40,841 bases of DNA from Legionella santicrucis (GCF_001468135.1 NZ_LNYU01000054.1:21694-62534); one strand, 5' to 3'; positions 9,401 through 18,733 are shown, counted from the first letter of the stretch. Numbers and translations are program-made. Notes: generated by a model not told the origin, from the sequence alone.

Positions 9401-9580
9401 ATTCCTCATTCAAACAGTCATTGTTTATTACATGCATTATTAAATACCAATAATGAGATCCCGTTTAAAGATGAATGCCATCATACTCCATCTCATTATC
9501 AAAGGTTATTCGCAATAAAAAAATCGAGTAGAGAACAAATCACTAACGCTCAAAATCAATCAGTTAATAGTTGTACTTAG
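6452..9580 (+). CDS. Large multi-hydrophobic protein, candidate Dot/Icm effector
   Basis: A 1042-aa protein of no family I recognise. The first 540 residues are soluble and mixed in charge, with a lysine-rich helical stretch near 120-150. From about residue 540 on there are several hydrophobic stretches: roughly 553-580 (rich in Ala and Gly), 644-670, 754-781 and 858-908, alternating with soluble linkers. The last 110 residues are polar. There is no signal peptide. Large size, absence of an export signal, internal hydrophobic segments and insertion between conserved housekeeping genes are the usual marks of Legionella type IVB effectors that sit in host membranes, but this is inference. It lies 96 bases upstream of a coiled-coil protein on the same strand, and they may form a pair. 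Confidence 0.75.
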   Translation: MPDFVTTNGHTQIIVPLTITPHRHQALPTLTGSPFSYEAGTVLYGHYNMEYLLPRGDILRLIANHNQKTVQLMLFTHQPDLIQLLPGDRPSSLVANVISKIHRYCIRSASYSHPLTSIQEQKLKLANECINSLKKLLKKERRLNSQDHEGHEALRRKVIEIIGYCSDQNRLLATYPLISEGYLGNILYEAHKTAQHYSFNRVYSVSRQDQMDFSKIIKSGTQQELPCLVWDSELHIGHNNKDLDDALRVICDYYKLPPATKLSDVPANRFAQLTTFFSKLWDDGHDWINYLAMDTKPEHKTEIQQRLDGVTITQISPYYRLQGFPQIGYLDLKSLIYRLTNISSEPILAKNMKHAKKIISQYPHGSWAIIPNQELILIRLENKVVELRYFVHDKLFYPLPEGQDLYTLGQISKRHLYLPERASLKLKAFISRIPGFFNKFYKNMHQFIAHDLQDDFFNHIHETHIPKPMKQDSDELNEQRVKIRNSLILALENKGFLTTGQTLEQFIKEQISKSPYVIARPNHPPSPHPYDNPIHRVLGVIRHAAGFFIDISEQNPLIGTLAMAAYAYGGGAILAPELLKSILTKLHLHGLIAGIEPTQKLAHWMSHGTISEAISASAIYWQTTVAGGNLDKFFIEAISVLKEDPGEIAIIASLALGLGYSLTKLIPSLGEEMGDFPYTNYAALGGKGGAALYDTIMHPGDDWFLGTCKWLCKGFVTLGKLCIAPFFEGYYYGLDNGFLNGWKKSGILLKSLSKQILAASIDFVLALLTIPLLELSALLIHVPFRGITNLFTKTLAILGNISASGELLISFSTRKPSENLIANFRFSPLYGFTWPFGHFSDNPFVNVSINLIRALYLPPLQLIKNLVMLPILDVISFSTRLFLTVLDPITRIITYALGSVLITIGEAWDNSFGILFAASSKGIVSACNWIDNKASAAKQTVLSFIENQRGQLYHWAFAQEDLKSHTMLDDAKYYSSDPRRYELIPHSNSHCLLHALLNTNNEIPFKDECHHTPSHYQRLFAIKKSSREQITNAQNQSVNSCT

Positions 9581-9636
9581 GGTGTTATTCTCAGTAAACA
9601 CCACAGGGAGCTCATGTTTTATCGAGCAATATTGTG

Positions 9637-9642
9637 TATAAT
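9637..9642 (+). promoter_or_regulatory. Possible -10 element before the coiled-coil gene
   Basis: A perfect TATAAT lies 35 bases upstream of the ATG at 9677, within the 96-base gap after the 1042-aa gene. No good -35 is found at the right distance, so the gene may instead be read through from upstream. Confidence 0.25.
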
Positions 9643-9676
9643 TAGATCAAGATGATGTGAATAGGATATAAAACTT

Positions 9677-11434
9677 ATGACAACCGAACTTTTAGAAATC
9701 GCTTCTGAAGCTCCTCAGCTGACACCATTGGAACTAGAAACCATCAATCAAAAATTGGATAATGCGATACAATTAAAACAAGACTCTGGTGAGCTTCAAT
9801 TAAAGCAAGATGCTAGTGAACTTCGATTGTCTTTGTCAGAAAGTGATATGGATCCTAATCCTTCAAGTATCGATCTGAGTAAATATGGTTTAAAAAATCC
9901 TGAGGATATAAAAATTTTTTTATTAACACCCGCAGGCGAAACAGTAATTCATGAAATTGGTACTGAAATATCTCTTGAGCGGTCTCGTGAAGAAGAGCTG
10001 CAATTTGAAATCCAGCAACAAATTATGGAGCAGGAACGGATAAGAGCTTTTTTATTTCATTGGCTATTAGAAGAAAAAGCTGAAGCCCAAAAAATCAAAG
10101 AAGAAATTATAATGGAACAACAAGAAAAGGTGCTTAATAAAGACGAACATAGCCCTTCAAGTCCACCTCCTAAACCTAAATCGGATTTTAATACTACATT
10201 AAAAGGTTATGATACCTCTATAGACCAACTATCAAAAGAACAACGGATACTTAGTGAACGTATAGAAAAGTTAGAAAAGGAACAACAGTTACTTGGCGAA
10301 AAATATGATGATTATGAAAAAAGTCTTGATGAGTTTTATGAGTCCTCCCATATATATACAACGGGTACTGAAGAACAAATCAATGAAGAAATAGCCAAAC
10401 TTAATAAAGAAAAAGATGATCTTACTGAAACAATTAATGCCACAGATAACCAACAGGAAAAACGCCCCTTAGAACACAAGTTAAAAAAATGCGATCACAA
10501 AATAAGAAACCTAGAAGATATACGATCGGTTCTAAAAGGTGAAAAACGATTTGCTGATGCGGATGGACGTTTTGAGGATGAAAATGGAAACCCAATTACC
10601 TTCAAAAACGCAGCTTTCGTTCTTTCTAAAAATCAAAGGGTAGAAAAAGAGAACAATAAATGTTATCTCCTGGAAGAGGGACAAACATTGAGTGCGATGA
10701 GTGAAGTGGAAAAAACGAAATCCCACCAAATGTATACACATGCAAAAAAAGATCTCCAAATTGTTAGACATGGCCTACATGATGCCAAAAAAGAAGAATT
10801 GCAACTAAATGCATTACAACTCGCAAGAGATAAAGCAGAGCATAGAATGCTCCAAAATCAAATTAATTTAATGCAATCGGCTCGGGCAAAGTTAATACAA
10901 CAAGCACTAACGCCAAATCCTCATTTAAATGTCCCACAATCAACCATGACCCCACAAAAAGTAGCGTCAATTTCTAAGAGTCATCCTACTACAGCACCCA
11001 AACCTTCACCAACGCCCCCTCGCCCCATGGATGAGGTCTTTGGTAATTTTGTAAGGAACTCTCCGAAGCCTATGACTTGGGGAATGTTATTCAAGTTTGT
11101 GGAAGAAATTCCTAATCCCAATGCTAAAAATGAAGCAACTAAAGTTTTAGTCGATCAGTACCAAAAGGATAAGGATCTGGATGAAAATCCTCAAAATACC
11201 CCCCAGAAAGAAAATTTAGCAGATATATTGAAACATCCAGAAAAATTTAAATCATGGTTAAAAAACACATTAAGTGCAGCCCCAGTCCCTGATGCAACGA
11301 TGCAAGATCTATTGAAAAATATGGCTAGTAGCTCCCAAAACCCATATGATCCTGACGTAACCTCATTAAAGAGTCCATTAGAATTACAACAAGAACCACA
11401 ACAAGAACCAAGCAACGCGCCTATGAAGCAATAA
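9677..11434 (+). CDS. Coiled-coil-rich cytosolic protein, candidate Dot/Icm effector
   Basis: A 585-aa highly charged protein. It starts with a small duplication (QLKQDSGELQLKQDASEL, residues 33-50). Long coiled-coil stretches follow at about 105-160 and 175-290, dominated by Glu, Lys, Leu and Gln. A proline-rich linker lies near 430-450 (PTTAPKPSPTPPRPMDE), and the tail is rich in Gln, Pro and Glu. No membrane segment and no signal peptide are seen. The domain style resembles Legionella coiled-coil effectors such as LidA in general character only; I cannot align it with any of them. It follows the 1042-aa gene on the same strand and is followed by a weak hairpin. The function is unknown. Confidence 0.72.
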   Translation: MTTELLEIASEAPQLTPLELETINQKLDNAIQLKQDSGELQLKQDASELRLSLSESDMDPNPSSIDLSKYGLKNPEDIKIFLLTPAGETVIHEIGTEISLERSREEELQFEIQQQIMEQERIRAFLFHWLLEEKAEAQKIKEEIIMEQQEKVLNKDEHSPSSPPPKPKSDFNTTLKGYDTSIDQLSKEQRILSERIEKLEKEQQLLGEKYDDYEKSLDEFYESSHIYTTGTEEQINEEIAKLNKEKDDLTETINATDNQQEKRPLEHKLKKCDHKIRNLEDIRSVLKGEKRFADADGRFEDENGNPITFKNAAFVLSKNQRVEKENNKCYLLEEGQTLSAMSEVEKTKSHQMYTHAKKDLQIVRHGLHDAKKEELQLNALQLARDKAEHRMLQNQINLMQSARAKLIQQALTPNPHLNVPQSTMTPQKVASISKSHPTTAPKPSPTPPRPMDEVFGNFVRNSPKPMTWGMLFKFVEEIPNPNAKNEATKVLVDQYQKDKDLDENPQNTPQKENLADILKHPEKFKSWLKNTLSAAPVPDATMQDLLKNMASSSQNPYDPDVTSLKSPLELQQEPQQEPSNAPMKQ

Positions 11435-11444
11435 AGAGAATCAT

Positions 11445-11482
11445 GTAGCCTACAAAAACAAAATCTAGGCTACAACTAATTT
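11445..11482 (+). terminator. Possible weak terminator after the coiled-coil gene
   Basis: GTAGCCTA (11445-11452) pairs perfectly with TAGGCTAC (11466-11473) across a 13-base loop, 10 bases past the stop. The following T-run is short and interrupted, so termination is uncertain. Confidence 0.35.
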
Positions 11483-11655
11483 TGTGGCCTAGAAAATTTA
11501 CTTATTTTTTATAAAATGAATGAATTTGTTAATTTATTTGAATAAGAATAACAATATACTTGCCATTACAAGCCAACTCTTCTAACATTGGGTTTTGTGT
11601 CTTAACCAATATGAAATATTGTTTACTACAAATATAATTATCGGCGGAATTCACC

Positions 11656-12213
11656 ATGATCTTAGATAAATTACTGGGCAATCAATCTGTAATCATATCA
11701 CTGGATGTAGACAATTTTTTATTTGAAAGGTTAGAACAAATTCGAGATGCCGGATTTAGTTTAGTAGAAATTAACTCTACAGATCAAAAATTATTGGAAC
11801 AGGCAATCAAACATTGCCCATCAATTAGAATTGGCGCTGGTAATATTATTGATACACAGCAATTGGAAAACGCTTATCAGGCAGGTGTACACTTTGCTAC
11901 AAGCCCTGGTTATTTACCCGCGATAGCACAAACAGCAAATGTTTATTCAATGAATTATTTACCTGGAGTTGCAACAATTTCCGAAGCGATGGCGGCAATG
12001 AGCCTAGGGTATATGCATGTTCGTCCTTTTCCAGCCGATCTGACTTTTTGCTCACTCTTAAATAAATGCCTCCCTAACTTAAGATTATTCCCAGCCGAAA
12101 TTGAATGGGAAGAAGCAGAACATTTCTTAAACTTACCCGCTGTAGCCGCAGTAAGTATCCATAATCCTGATGCCAAACAACTAAGTGCGCTTACAACAAG
12201 CATTTTAGCATAA
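11656..12213 (+). CDS. Eda-like TIM-barrel protein lacking the catalytic lysine
   Basis: A 185-aa homologue of KDPG/KHG aldolase (Eda), the enzyme that splits 2-keto-3-deoxy-6-phosphogluconate. The fold signatures are clear: GAGNIIDTQQL at 60-70 (GAGT in Eda), ATSPGYLP at 81-88, and PGVATISEAM at 103-112. The key Schiff-base Lys of the FKFFPAE motif is Arg here (R123 in HVRPFPAD). The phosphate-binding Arg after the catalytic Glu (E38, kept) and the Thr of GAGT are also replaced, by Thr and Asn. The C-terminal phosphate site (GGIS in Eda) is SIHN. Normal aldolase chemistry therefore looks lost. It is not next to edd or other Entner-Doudoroff genes. The residue correspondences are by eye against E. 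coli Eda. Confidence 0.75.
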   Translation: MILDKLLGNQSVIISLDVDNFLFERLEQIRDAGFSLVEINSTDQKLLEQAIKHCPSIRIGAGNIIDTQQLENAYQAGVHFATSPGYLPAIAQTANVYSMNYLPGVATISEAMAAMSLGYMHVRPFPADLTFCSLLNKCLPNLRLFPAEIEWEEAEHFLNLPAVAAVSIHNPDAKQLSALTTSILA

Positions 12214-12361
12214 AAAGGGTATTATATAAATCCGGGGTCCAACATTGTGCACATAGCCTATTGGACATATAAGTGATTAAATAACACTTGGTAATGACTA
12301 GTGCATTTGTTTTTTGATGTTTTGTTTGAAATTCACAGTTAATGTAGAGATCTCATTTTTA

Positions 12362-13270
12362 TTAATTCTCAGAAGTAAAAGTGCTTAACTCACTTGATTT
12401 ATTAACCCAATTTACTAAATTATCAACAAAGATACGGATCAGTCGTTCGTCCGCACGCTTTTTTAAAAAGTGACAATAGAAATCAATCGTGGGTGTATAA
12501 TTAGCTAGTGTTAATGGAATAAGATTAGGATTCAACAATCTTTCAAAAATAATACACCAGCCCATTCCATGCTCCACAAGAGCAATATTATTATAAATAA
12601 TGTTGGCCTCGGATCTTATTTTCAGTGTCAAATTTTGTTTTTCAACTTCTTTATCGACAATTTTACGTATCATAAAATTTCTTTCCATAAGTATTGCATC
12701 AAACTCTACCAATTCCGCCAAGGATAACGCCTCTTTGATCTTTGCCAATGGATGTGATTGCCCAACTACAAATATAAGTTTTTCACCCCACAATCGAATG
12801 GATTTAATTTCAGAGGTATTATTCACAAATGGCGAAATAATAAGATCAGTTCCCCCTTCCTTTAAACTATGAGCTACATCTTTATCGGCTATGAGATTAG
12901 TGTTAATAAAATAATTTAAGTCTAGAGAATTCATATAAATCATCATGGGAGGGACAATAGTTTTTGCTATATATGCAGTGGTACCAAGATTCAATAGCAA
13001 TTGTGGTTGATTTATATATTTTCCTGTATTTTTGAGTAATTCAGCATTAAGATGCATCATTTGCCGGATATAAGGCAATAATTGTTTTCCCTTTTCCGTC
13101 AGCTCAGTCCTCAACCCAGAAGAAATAAAAAGTTGGCTATTCCATTCCGACTCAAGTTTTTTAATCCTTTTACTTAAAGCAGGTTGAGTAATATGTAGCT
13201 TTTTGGCTGCTAGCGAAATGGAATGAAGTTCTACAACTGCTAGAAAGGATTGCAGGTCGGTAATGTTCAT
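12362..13270 (-). CDS. LysR-family transcriptional regulator
   Basis: A 302-aa LysR-type regulator. Residues 1-60 form the winged helix-turn-helix (LQSFLAVVELHSISLAAKKL, then ITQPALSKRIKKLE), and residues 90-295 form the periplasmic-binding-protein-like effector domain. The start ATG at 13270 gives the standard N-terminus; AAGGA is present but rather far upstream. Such regulators often control the divergent neighbour; here the divergent side holds only a pseudogene (13357-13657), so its target may be elsewhere or lost. The inducer cannot be predicted. Confidence 0.92.
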   Translation of the reverse strand: MNITDLQSFLAVVELHSISLAAKKLHITQPALSKRIKKLESEWNSQLFISSGLRTELTEKGKQLLPYIRQMMHLNAELLKNTGKYINQPQLLLNLGTTAYIAKTIVPPMMIYMNSLDLNYFINTNLIADKDVAHSLKEGGTDLIISPFVNNTSEIKSIRLWGEKLIFVVGQSHPLAKIKEALSLAELVEFDAILMERNFMIRKIVDKEVEKQNLTLKIRSEANIIYNNIALVEHGMGWCIIFERLLNPNLIPLTLANYTPTIDFYCHFLKKRADERLIRIFVDNLVNWVNKSSELSTFTSEN

Positions 13271-13356
13271 TGCTTTAAATATCCTTTACGATACGCTTAA
13301 ATTAATACTAGGACAGTTTTTATTTTTGTACAAAAAACATACGAAATTGATTGTAG

Positions 13357-13657
13357 CTCATATTTAAGAATGATAATCAAACCGAAGCAGCCAAAACAGC
13401 TTCTCAACTGCACACGATAGAACTATAAAATATTTAATAAGCTCTGTACTAATGCCATTAATGAAGCAAGACCTGTATTGGAAAAGCATCGTGGATAGAA
13501 AGATTTCTTTGCCAAGCTAATAGTGGGGATCGCAACTTTGGAGATTGTACCTGAAGCTTTGGCAATAAAAAGCGAGATACAAACAGGAAGTTTTTCATTC
13601 AGGCTGTTAAGGACTACCAGTCAAAAAAATGTCTATGAATTAAACTCACCCTCATAG
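13357..13657 (+). pseudogene. Remnant of the C-terminal end of an effector-like protein
   Basis: Read on the plus strand, a coding-like trail is broken by one frameshift and one stop. The first frame gives NDNQTEAAKTASQLHTIEL (about 13369-13425). A shift near 13420 leads into YKIFNKLCTNAINEARPVL, then EKHRG, a TAG where a Trp codon is expected (13496-13498), KDFFAKLIVGIATLEIVPEA and GSFSFRLLRTTSQKNVYEL, ending at a TAG at 13655-13657. The pattern of an AI-x-x-ARPVLEKHRGWK helix followed by a hydrophobic helix and a phenylalanine-rich strand is one I associate with the C-termini of many Legionella proteins; this is recollection, not a search. An intact intrinsic terminator still follows it. 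Confidence 0.6.
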
Positions 13658-13666
13658 AACGGCCCC

Positions 13667-13702
13667 TATCCCTATCTTGTTACACAGATAGGGATATCTT
13701 TT
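13667..13702 (+). terminator. Rho-independent terminator following the pseudogene
   Basis: A perfect 11-bp stem (TATCCCTATCT at 13667-13677 with AGATAGGGATA at 13686-13696) and an 8-base loop are followed by TCTTTT. The T-run is on the plus-strand side only, so it served the now-broken plus-strand gene and not lspA. Confidence 0.75.
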
Positions 13703-13728
13703 ACGCTACGAATACATCTAAGTTCTAA

Positions 13729-14193
13729 TTATTTTTTATTTATTAACATATCCAAAACAAAAAGTCCGGCGCCAATACAAATAGCGCTATCTGCTATATT
13801 AAAGGTAGCAAAATGATAGTGCTTATAATAAAGATCTATAAAATCAATGACATAGCCATGAAGTGCCCTATCAAATAAATTACCAATGGCTCCCCCTAAA
13901 ATAAGGCTAATGCCTGCGGAAAGTAAACAAGTTTGATTTTCAGCTTTGTACAGCCAAACAGCAAGAATAATACTTACAATAAAACTAAAGGCTGCAAAAA
14001 ACCATCTATGCCAATCTCCTGCTCCACTTAAAAAACTAAAAGCAGCGCCAGTATTGTAAGCCAAAGTAAGATTAAACATTGGGAAAACAGGCAATGGGTG
14101 ATACGGAATTAAAAATATGCCAACTAAATATTTGCTTAACTGATCACCAATGATCACAGCTAAGCTCAGCATAAACCAATACCACTTTTTCAT
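13729..14193 (-). CDS. lspA: Lipoprotein signal peptidase LspA
   Basis: A 154-aa inner-membrane aspartyl protease (signal peptidase II) that removes the signal peptide from diacylated prolipoproteins. Four hydrophobic segments are evident. The two catalytic aspartates are in the conserved motifs: D117 in GYVIDFID and D135 in FNIADS. GNLFDR at 104-109 is also conserved. The ATG overlaps the ileS stop by four bases (ATGA), giving the common ileS-lspA coupling. Confidence 0.97.
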   Translation of the reverse strand: MKKWYWFMLSLAVIIGDQLSKYLVGIFLIPYHPLPVFPMFNLTLAYNTGAAFSFLSGAGDWHRWFFAAFSFIVSIILAVWLYKAENQTCLLSAGISLILGGAIGNLFDRALHGYVIDFIDLYYKHYHFATFNIADSAICIGAGLFVLDMLINKK

Positions 14194-16985
14194 ATAAATT
14201 GCCTCATTTCCTCTTGGCCTTTAATATTTCCTACACAGCGTAAACATAGATCAGGATGCTGCTTATTTTGGCCTACATCAGAACGTCTATGCCAACAACG
14301 TGCGCATTTTTCATACTGGCTTGGTACAACAGCAATGGAAATGCCATATTCGGTAGTTGCTAATCCAGTCGGAGCCAAATGCGCAGGATGTACTTTTGCT
14401 TCTGAAGTAATTAATAAAAAACGCAACTCTTCGCCCAAACGGGTCAATTTAGGTAAGATAGTATGATCAGCATATAAAGTAACTTCAGCAGCCAAAGCAG
14501 AACCAATCTCACCTTTTTGTCGAGTTTCTTCTAAAGCCTTATTCACTTCATCACGAATTAAATGCAACTCGTCCCAATCTTCCATATTTACTGAATCAAC
14601 TTTAGGCCATGCATCATACCAAAGTTCGGTAAAGATCGATTCTTGTTTATAGCCTGGTATATAACGTCCAATTTCTTCCGCAGTAAAGGACAATATCGGT
14701 GCTAGCCAAAGAGTAAGTGCTCTGATCATATGATACATAGCTGTTTGACAAGAGCGTCTGGCTCTACTATGTTTTGCCGATGTATATTGCCTGTCTTTAA
14801 TCAAATCAAGATAGAAACTCCCCATGTCAACTGCGCAAAAGTTATGAATCTTTTGATAAATAACATGAAATTGATAATTATCATAAGCTTCTATAATTTC
14901 TTCTTGAAGTAGCTGACAACGCTTTAAAGCCCATTTGTCGAGCTCCAAAAGCTCGTGTGCTTCCACACAATTTTCAGCAGGATCAAAATCAAATAAATTG
15001 GCCAATAAGAAGCGAGCGGTATTACGAATGCGTCGATAAGCATCTGCATTACGCTTAATAATTTCATCTGAAATACTCACTTCATGACGATAATCCGTAG
15101 ATGCTACCCATAAACGTAATATATCAGCCCCGTACTGATTAACAAGCTGATCTAAAGCTACATAGTTTCCTTTGGATTTTGATAGTTTCTTACCCTCTGC
15201 ATCTACAGTATAACCGTGCGTTAATACAGTCTTATAGGGGGCCACATCATACATCGCCACCGAAGTAGTTAATGAAGAATTAAACCAACCGCGATGTTGA
15301 TCAGAGCCTTCAAAATAAATATCTGCAGGAAAAGATAGATCTTTATTTTGTTGCAATACAGAGAAATGAGTAACACCCGAATCAAACCATACATCCATGG
15401 TATCATTGATTTTTTCGTAAAACTCCGCATCATCACCCAACAACTCTTTAGCGTCCAACTCAAACCAAACATCAATTCCTGAGTGTTCAATAAGTAAAGC
15501 AACTTTTTCAATCAATTCAAGCGTATTAGGATGCAATTCACGTGTTTTATGATGTACAAATAAGGGCATAGGAGTTCCCCAAGCCCTTTGTCTTGAAATG
15601 CACCAATCAGGTCTATTTTCAACCATATTATAAATACGCGCTTTCCCCCAATCAGGTACCCAGTTGACCTTATCAATTTCTCTGATAATGTTTTGTCTTA
15701 ATTGATTTTTATCCATAGAAATGAACCATTGCGGGGTAGCAAGAAAAATCATCGGAGATTTATGCCGCCAACAATGAGGATAACTGTGTTTAATACTCTC
15801 TTTCGCTAAAAGAACGCCTTTTTCTGCTAAAGCTGATAAAATATTTTCATTAGCCTTTAGCACATGAAGTCCAGCAAACAGCGCAACATCTTCTGCAAAA
15901 CAACCATTTGTTTTAACTGGATTTACTAAAGGTAAATTGTAGGCTTTACCAACTAAGTAATCATCGGGGCCATGAGCAGGTGCCGTGTGCACACTTCCAG
16001 TACCTGATTCAGTAGTAACATGCTCACCTAAAACTACAGGAACAATACGCTCGTAAAGTGGATGGTTTAATTTTAAATGCTCAAAAACACTTCCTTTTAC
16101 AGAACCAAGAATCGTGTATTGGCTTATACCATAACGCGCCATAGCGGATTCAACTAAATCTGTGGCAAGAATCAAATAAAACTCGCCGCCATCTACTAAA
16201 GAATAATCGATTGCTGGATGCAAGCACACTGCTTCATTAGCAGGTAAAGTCCAGGGAGTAGTTGTCCAAATAGGAAGACTAAGGGGCTTAACCTCTACTT
16301 TTAATTGAAAAGAATGAATAAATTCTTCAGGATTTACGGCAAAAAAGGCAACATCTATAGATGGTGAAACTTTTTCATCATAATCAACCTCTGCCTCAGC
16401 CAGTGCCGAACCGCAATCAATACACCAATGTACTGGCTTGAAACCCTGCAATAAATGACCATTTTTGATCATCAAACCTAAAGCACGGACTATATTGGCT
16501 TCATAACGAAAGTCCATAGTAACATAGGGATTATACCAATCACCAAAAACACCAAGCCGTTGAAACTCATCGCGTTGAATATCAATTTGACTTGCAGCAT
16601 ATTCACGGCATTTTGCTCGAAAATCTCGAGCAGATACTTTATCTCCAACTCGACCTATTTTTTTTTCTACATTGAGTTCTATAGGCAATCCATGACAGTC
16701 CCAACCAGGAACAAACGGTGCATCATATCCACTTAATGATTTGGATTTAACAATAATATCTTTAAGAATTTTATTTAACGCATGTCCGCAATGCAAATGG
16801 CCGTTCGCATAAGGAGGCCCATCATGTAAAATAAACTTTTTATTTCCTACTCGAGCTTTACGAATTTTTTCATAAACTTTTTTTGCTTTCCAATCAGCTA
16901 AGACCTCTGGCTCTCGTGTTGCCAAGCTAGCTTTCATTGGAAATGAAGTATTAGGAAGATTTAATGTATCTTTATATTCTGCCAT
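14190..16985 (-). CDS. ileS: Isoleucyl-tRNA synthetase
   Basis: A 931-aa class I aminoacyl-tRNA synthetase that charges tRNA-Ile in the cytoplasm. The HIGH motif appears as HCGH at residues 65-68 within [18 protein letters not shown]. The KMSKS motif reads KLSKS near residue 600, and the CP1 editing domain lies between them. The C-terminal zinc site is present as CARCW followed by CLRC near 890-920, which is the bacterial IleS type related to E. coli. The full family length is present. It is followed by lspA with a four-base overlap; ribF is 51 bases upstream on the same strand, a conserved ribF-ileS-lspA order. Confidence 0.98.
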   Translation of the reverse strand: MAEYKDTLNLPNTSFPMKASLATREPEVLADWKAKKVYEKIRKARVGNKKFILHDGPPYANGHLHCGHALNKILKDIIVKSKSLSGYDAPFVPGWDCHGLPIELNVEKKIGRVGDKVSARDFRAKCREYAASQIDIQRDEFQRLGVFGDWYNPYVTMDFRYEANIVRALGLMIKNGHLLQGFKPVHWCIDCGSALAEAEVDYDEKVSPSIDVAFFAVNPEEFIHSFQLKVEVKPLSLPIWTTTPWTLPANEAVCLHPAIDYSLVDGGEFYLILATDLVESAMARYGISQYTILGSVKGSVFEHLKLNHPLYERIVPVVLGEHVTTESGTGSVHTAPAHGPDDYLVGKAYNLPLVNPVKTNGCFAEDVALFAGLHVLKANENILSALAEKGVLLAKESIKHSYPHCWRHKSPMIFLATPQWFISMDKNQLRQNIIREIDKVNWVPDWGKARIYNMVENRPDWCISRQRAWGTPMPLFVHHKTRELHPNTLELIEKVALLIEHSGIDVWFELDAKELLGDDAEFYEKINDTMDVWFDSGVTHFSVLQQNKDLSFPADIYFEGSDQHRGWFNSSLTTSVAMYDVAPYKTVLTHGYTVDAEGKKLSKSKGNYVALDQLVNQYGADILRLWVASTDYRHEVSISDEIIKRNADAYRRIRNTARFLLANLFDFDPAENCVEAHELLELDKWALKRCQLLQEEIIEAYDNYQFHVIYQKIHNFCAVDMGSFYLDLIKDRQYTSAKHSRARRSCQTAMYHMIRALTLWLAPILSFTAEEIGRYIPGYKQESIFTELWYDAWPKVDSVNMEDWDELHLIRDEVNKALEETRQKGEIGSALAAEVTLYADHTILPKLTRLGEELRFLLITSEAKVHPAHLAPTGLATTEYGISIAVVPSQYEKCARCWHRRSDVGQNKQHPDLCLRCVGNIKGQEEMRQFI

Positions 16986-17036
16986 AAGAGCTCACTCTGC
17001 GAAATCGTTAATTTTATAGTAATTATTTACCTGGAA

Positions 17037-18005
17037 TTATGGAACAGCTGACCGCTCACTCAAGTTTTGTGGTGAATAGTTATAAGTCCTAAGATATGCT
17101 TTAGCCGCTTTAATATCCTCATGAATCTGCGCGAGCAAAGCATCCACTGAAGTGAATTTAACCTCATCCCGCAATTTGTGCAAGAAAAACACTTGCATTA
17201 ACTCACCATAGATCGATTGATCAAAATCAAACAAATGAACTTCCAGAATATTTTTACTACCATCTACTGTAGGACGACGTCCCACATTTGCTACTCCATA
17301 TACCATTTTAGAGACAACACGAACTTGAACAACAAATACTCCATGCAAAGGCAAAGAGTAGCGATGAAGGGCAAGATTTGCCGTAGGAATACCCCACTGG
17401 CGTCCACGTCCATCTCCATGCAATATACGCCCACAAATACTGTAAACTCTGCCAAGATATTTTGCCGCCGTATTCAAATCACCTTTCTGTAAAGCACTCC
17501 TAATCTTTGTTGAACTAATTCGATCTTCATTAATACAAAAATTAGAATAAATTGCGACATCGCAGGCATATTCTTTACTGAGTTTTTTGAGTAGACCAAT
17601 ATCACCTTCTCTATTTTTACCAAAACGAAAATCTTCACCTACAAGAAGATGTTTCACATTTAATATAGAAAACAAATAATTCCGAGCAAAACATTCTGCA
17701 GATGTTTGTGCCAGATCATTATTAAACTTAAAGCAATAAATATAATCAATCTGGCAACAGCGTAATACCTCTAGTTTTTCTCTTAAACTTGAAAGCCTTG
17801 CTGGTGCTTTCTCTTTCTGGAAATACTCCCTAGGCTGTGGTTCAAATAGAACAAGAACCAAAGGCAATTGTAAGTGATTTGCTTTAGCTCTTAAAGTTCT
17901 GATGAGATTTTGATGACCTAAGTGCACCCCATCAAAATTACCTATAGTGGCTACCACGCCGTTATTAAAAGCAGAAAAATGTTGAACGCCACGCAACAAT
18001 TTCAT
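17037..18005 (-). CDS. ribF: Bifunctional riboflavin kinase/FAD synthetase
   Basis: A 322-aa enzyme that makes FMN from riboflavin and then FAD. The N-terminal adenylyltransferase domain carries ATIGNFDGVHLGH (residues 19-31, the HxGH nucleotide-binding motif), and the C-terminal flavokinase domain has GRGRQWGIPTANL near 197-209 and NVGRRPTVDG. The frame is open further upstream to 18089, but the start was placed at the ATG at 18005 because MKLLRGVQHF aligns with the usual RibF N-terminus. ATGs at 18017 and 18020 are close alternatives; none has a strong ribosome-binding site. It is the first gene of ribF-ileS-lspA. Confidence 0.94.
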   Translation of the reverse strand: MKLLRGVQHFSAFNNGVVATIGNFDGVHLGHQNLIRTLRAKANHLQLPLVLVLFEPQPREYFQKEKAPARLSSLREKLEVLRCCQIDYIYCFKFNNDLAQTSAECFARNYLFSILNVKHLLVGEDFRFGKNREGDIGLLKKLSKEYACDVAIYSNFCINEDRISSTKIRSALQKGDLNTAAKYLGRVYSICGRILHGDGRGRQWGIPTANLALHRYSLPLHGVFVVQVRVVSKMVYGVANVGRRPTVDGSKNILEVHLFDFDQSIYGELMQVFFLHKLRDEVKFTSVDALLAQIHEDIKAAKAYLRTYNYSPQNLSERSAVP

Positions 18006-18169
18006 AAGTAGATTCATCATATAAACCGGAATTAAGTAGTATACCGTTTTTCTAGTCTCTTGAGAAATACAATGAGGGACAAACTTCAATTTAGAAAAAA
18101 TTACGACCTAATGAAACTAAGGATCTCCCATGACTTAAGAAATCCCTAGTTCAAATAATAATGTACTTA

Positions 18170-18613
18170 TTAATGAGTTTGTTTCTCTGGAAGAACAGCT
18201 CGAACAATTAATACATCGCACTCAGCACCATGCAAAATAGAGTTTGCTGTCGATCCTAATAGTAAAGAAAGACCGTGTTTTCCATGACTCCCTGTAACTA
18301 TTAAATCAATATTTCGCTCTTGTGCTACTCTTAATATTTCATTTTTAGTAGAACCAAATTCTATGAATCTATGTTTTGCATCTACCCCTAATTTTTCGCC
18401 TAATTCATTAAGCTCTTTTTCAGCTTGCTCCCGGATAGACATTTCAACTTCTGCAAATCCAGCAAAACCAGGATAAGCATAAGCAGGAATAGGCTCTACG
18501 ACATGGACAAGTATTAAATCAGCCCCATTTTCATCAGCAATCTTTTTTGCCTTATGCGCTGCTATAATACCAACTTCATCAAAGTCAGTAGCAAACAATA
18601 CCCTCTTATACAT
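18170..18613 (-). CDS. Universal stress protein, UspA family
   Basis: A 147-aa single-domain Usp. It has the N-terminal strand RVLFATDF and the nucleotide-binding loop GSHGKHGLSLLLGS around residues 112-125, so it belongs to the ATP-binding UspFG-like class. Two ATGs are adjacent (18616 and 18613); AAGGAG is three bases from the first and six from the second, so 18613 is preferred. It is probably a single gene between ribF and the ccm operon. Its specific stress role is not visible. Confidence 0.92.
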   Translation of the reverse strand: MYKRVLFATDFDEVGIIAAHKAKKIADENGADLILVHVVEPIPAYAYPGFAGFAEVEMSIREQAEKELNELGEKLGVDAKHRFIEFGSTKNEILRVAQERNIDLIVTGSHGKHGLSLLLGSTANSILHGAECDVLIVRAVLPEKQTH

Positions 18614-18733
18614 CATTTTCTCCTTAAAATTCTTATACTATTTAAAGACTAGCAGATTTAAAACTAATTGCATTATAAATGGAGACTTAGCGAGAGTACA
18701 TGGTTCATGTTTTATTTTCTTAACTGACTTGAC

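Noticed and set aside
11955..12203. Minus-strand open frame opposite the Eda-like gene
   Set aside because: The plus-strand reading has clear Eda homology; the opposite frame has no recognisable feature.
13366..13378. AATGATAATCA near the LysR gene, similar to half of a Fur box
   Set aside because: Only the left half fits the palindrome, and the region lies in the start of a pseudogene.
14730..14912. Reading frames opposite ileS and similar ones opposite era, ccmF, ribF and the effector genes
   Set aside because: They are shadows of strongly supported genes, without ribosome-binding sites or recognisable products.
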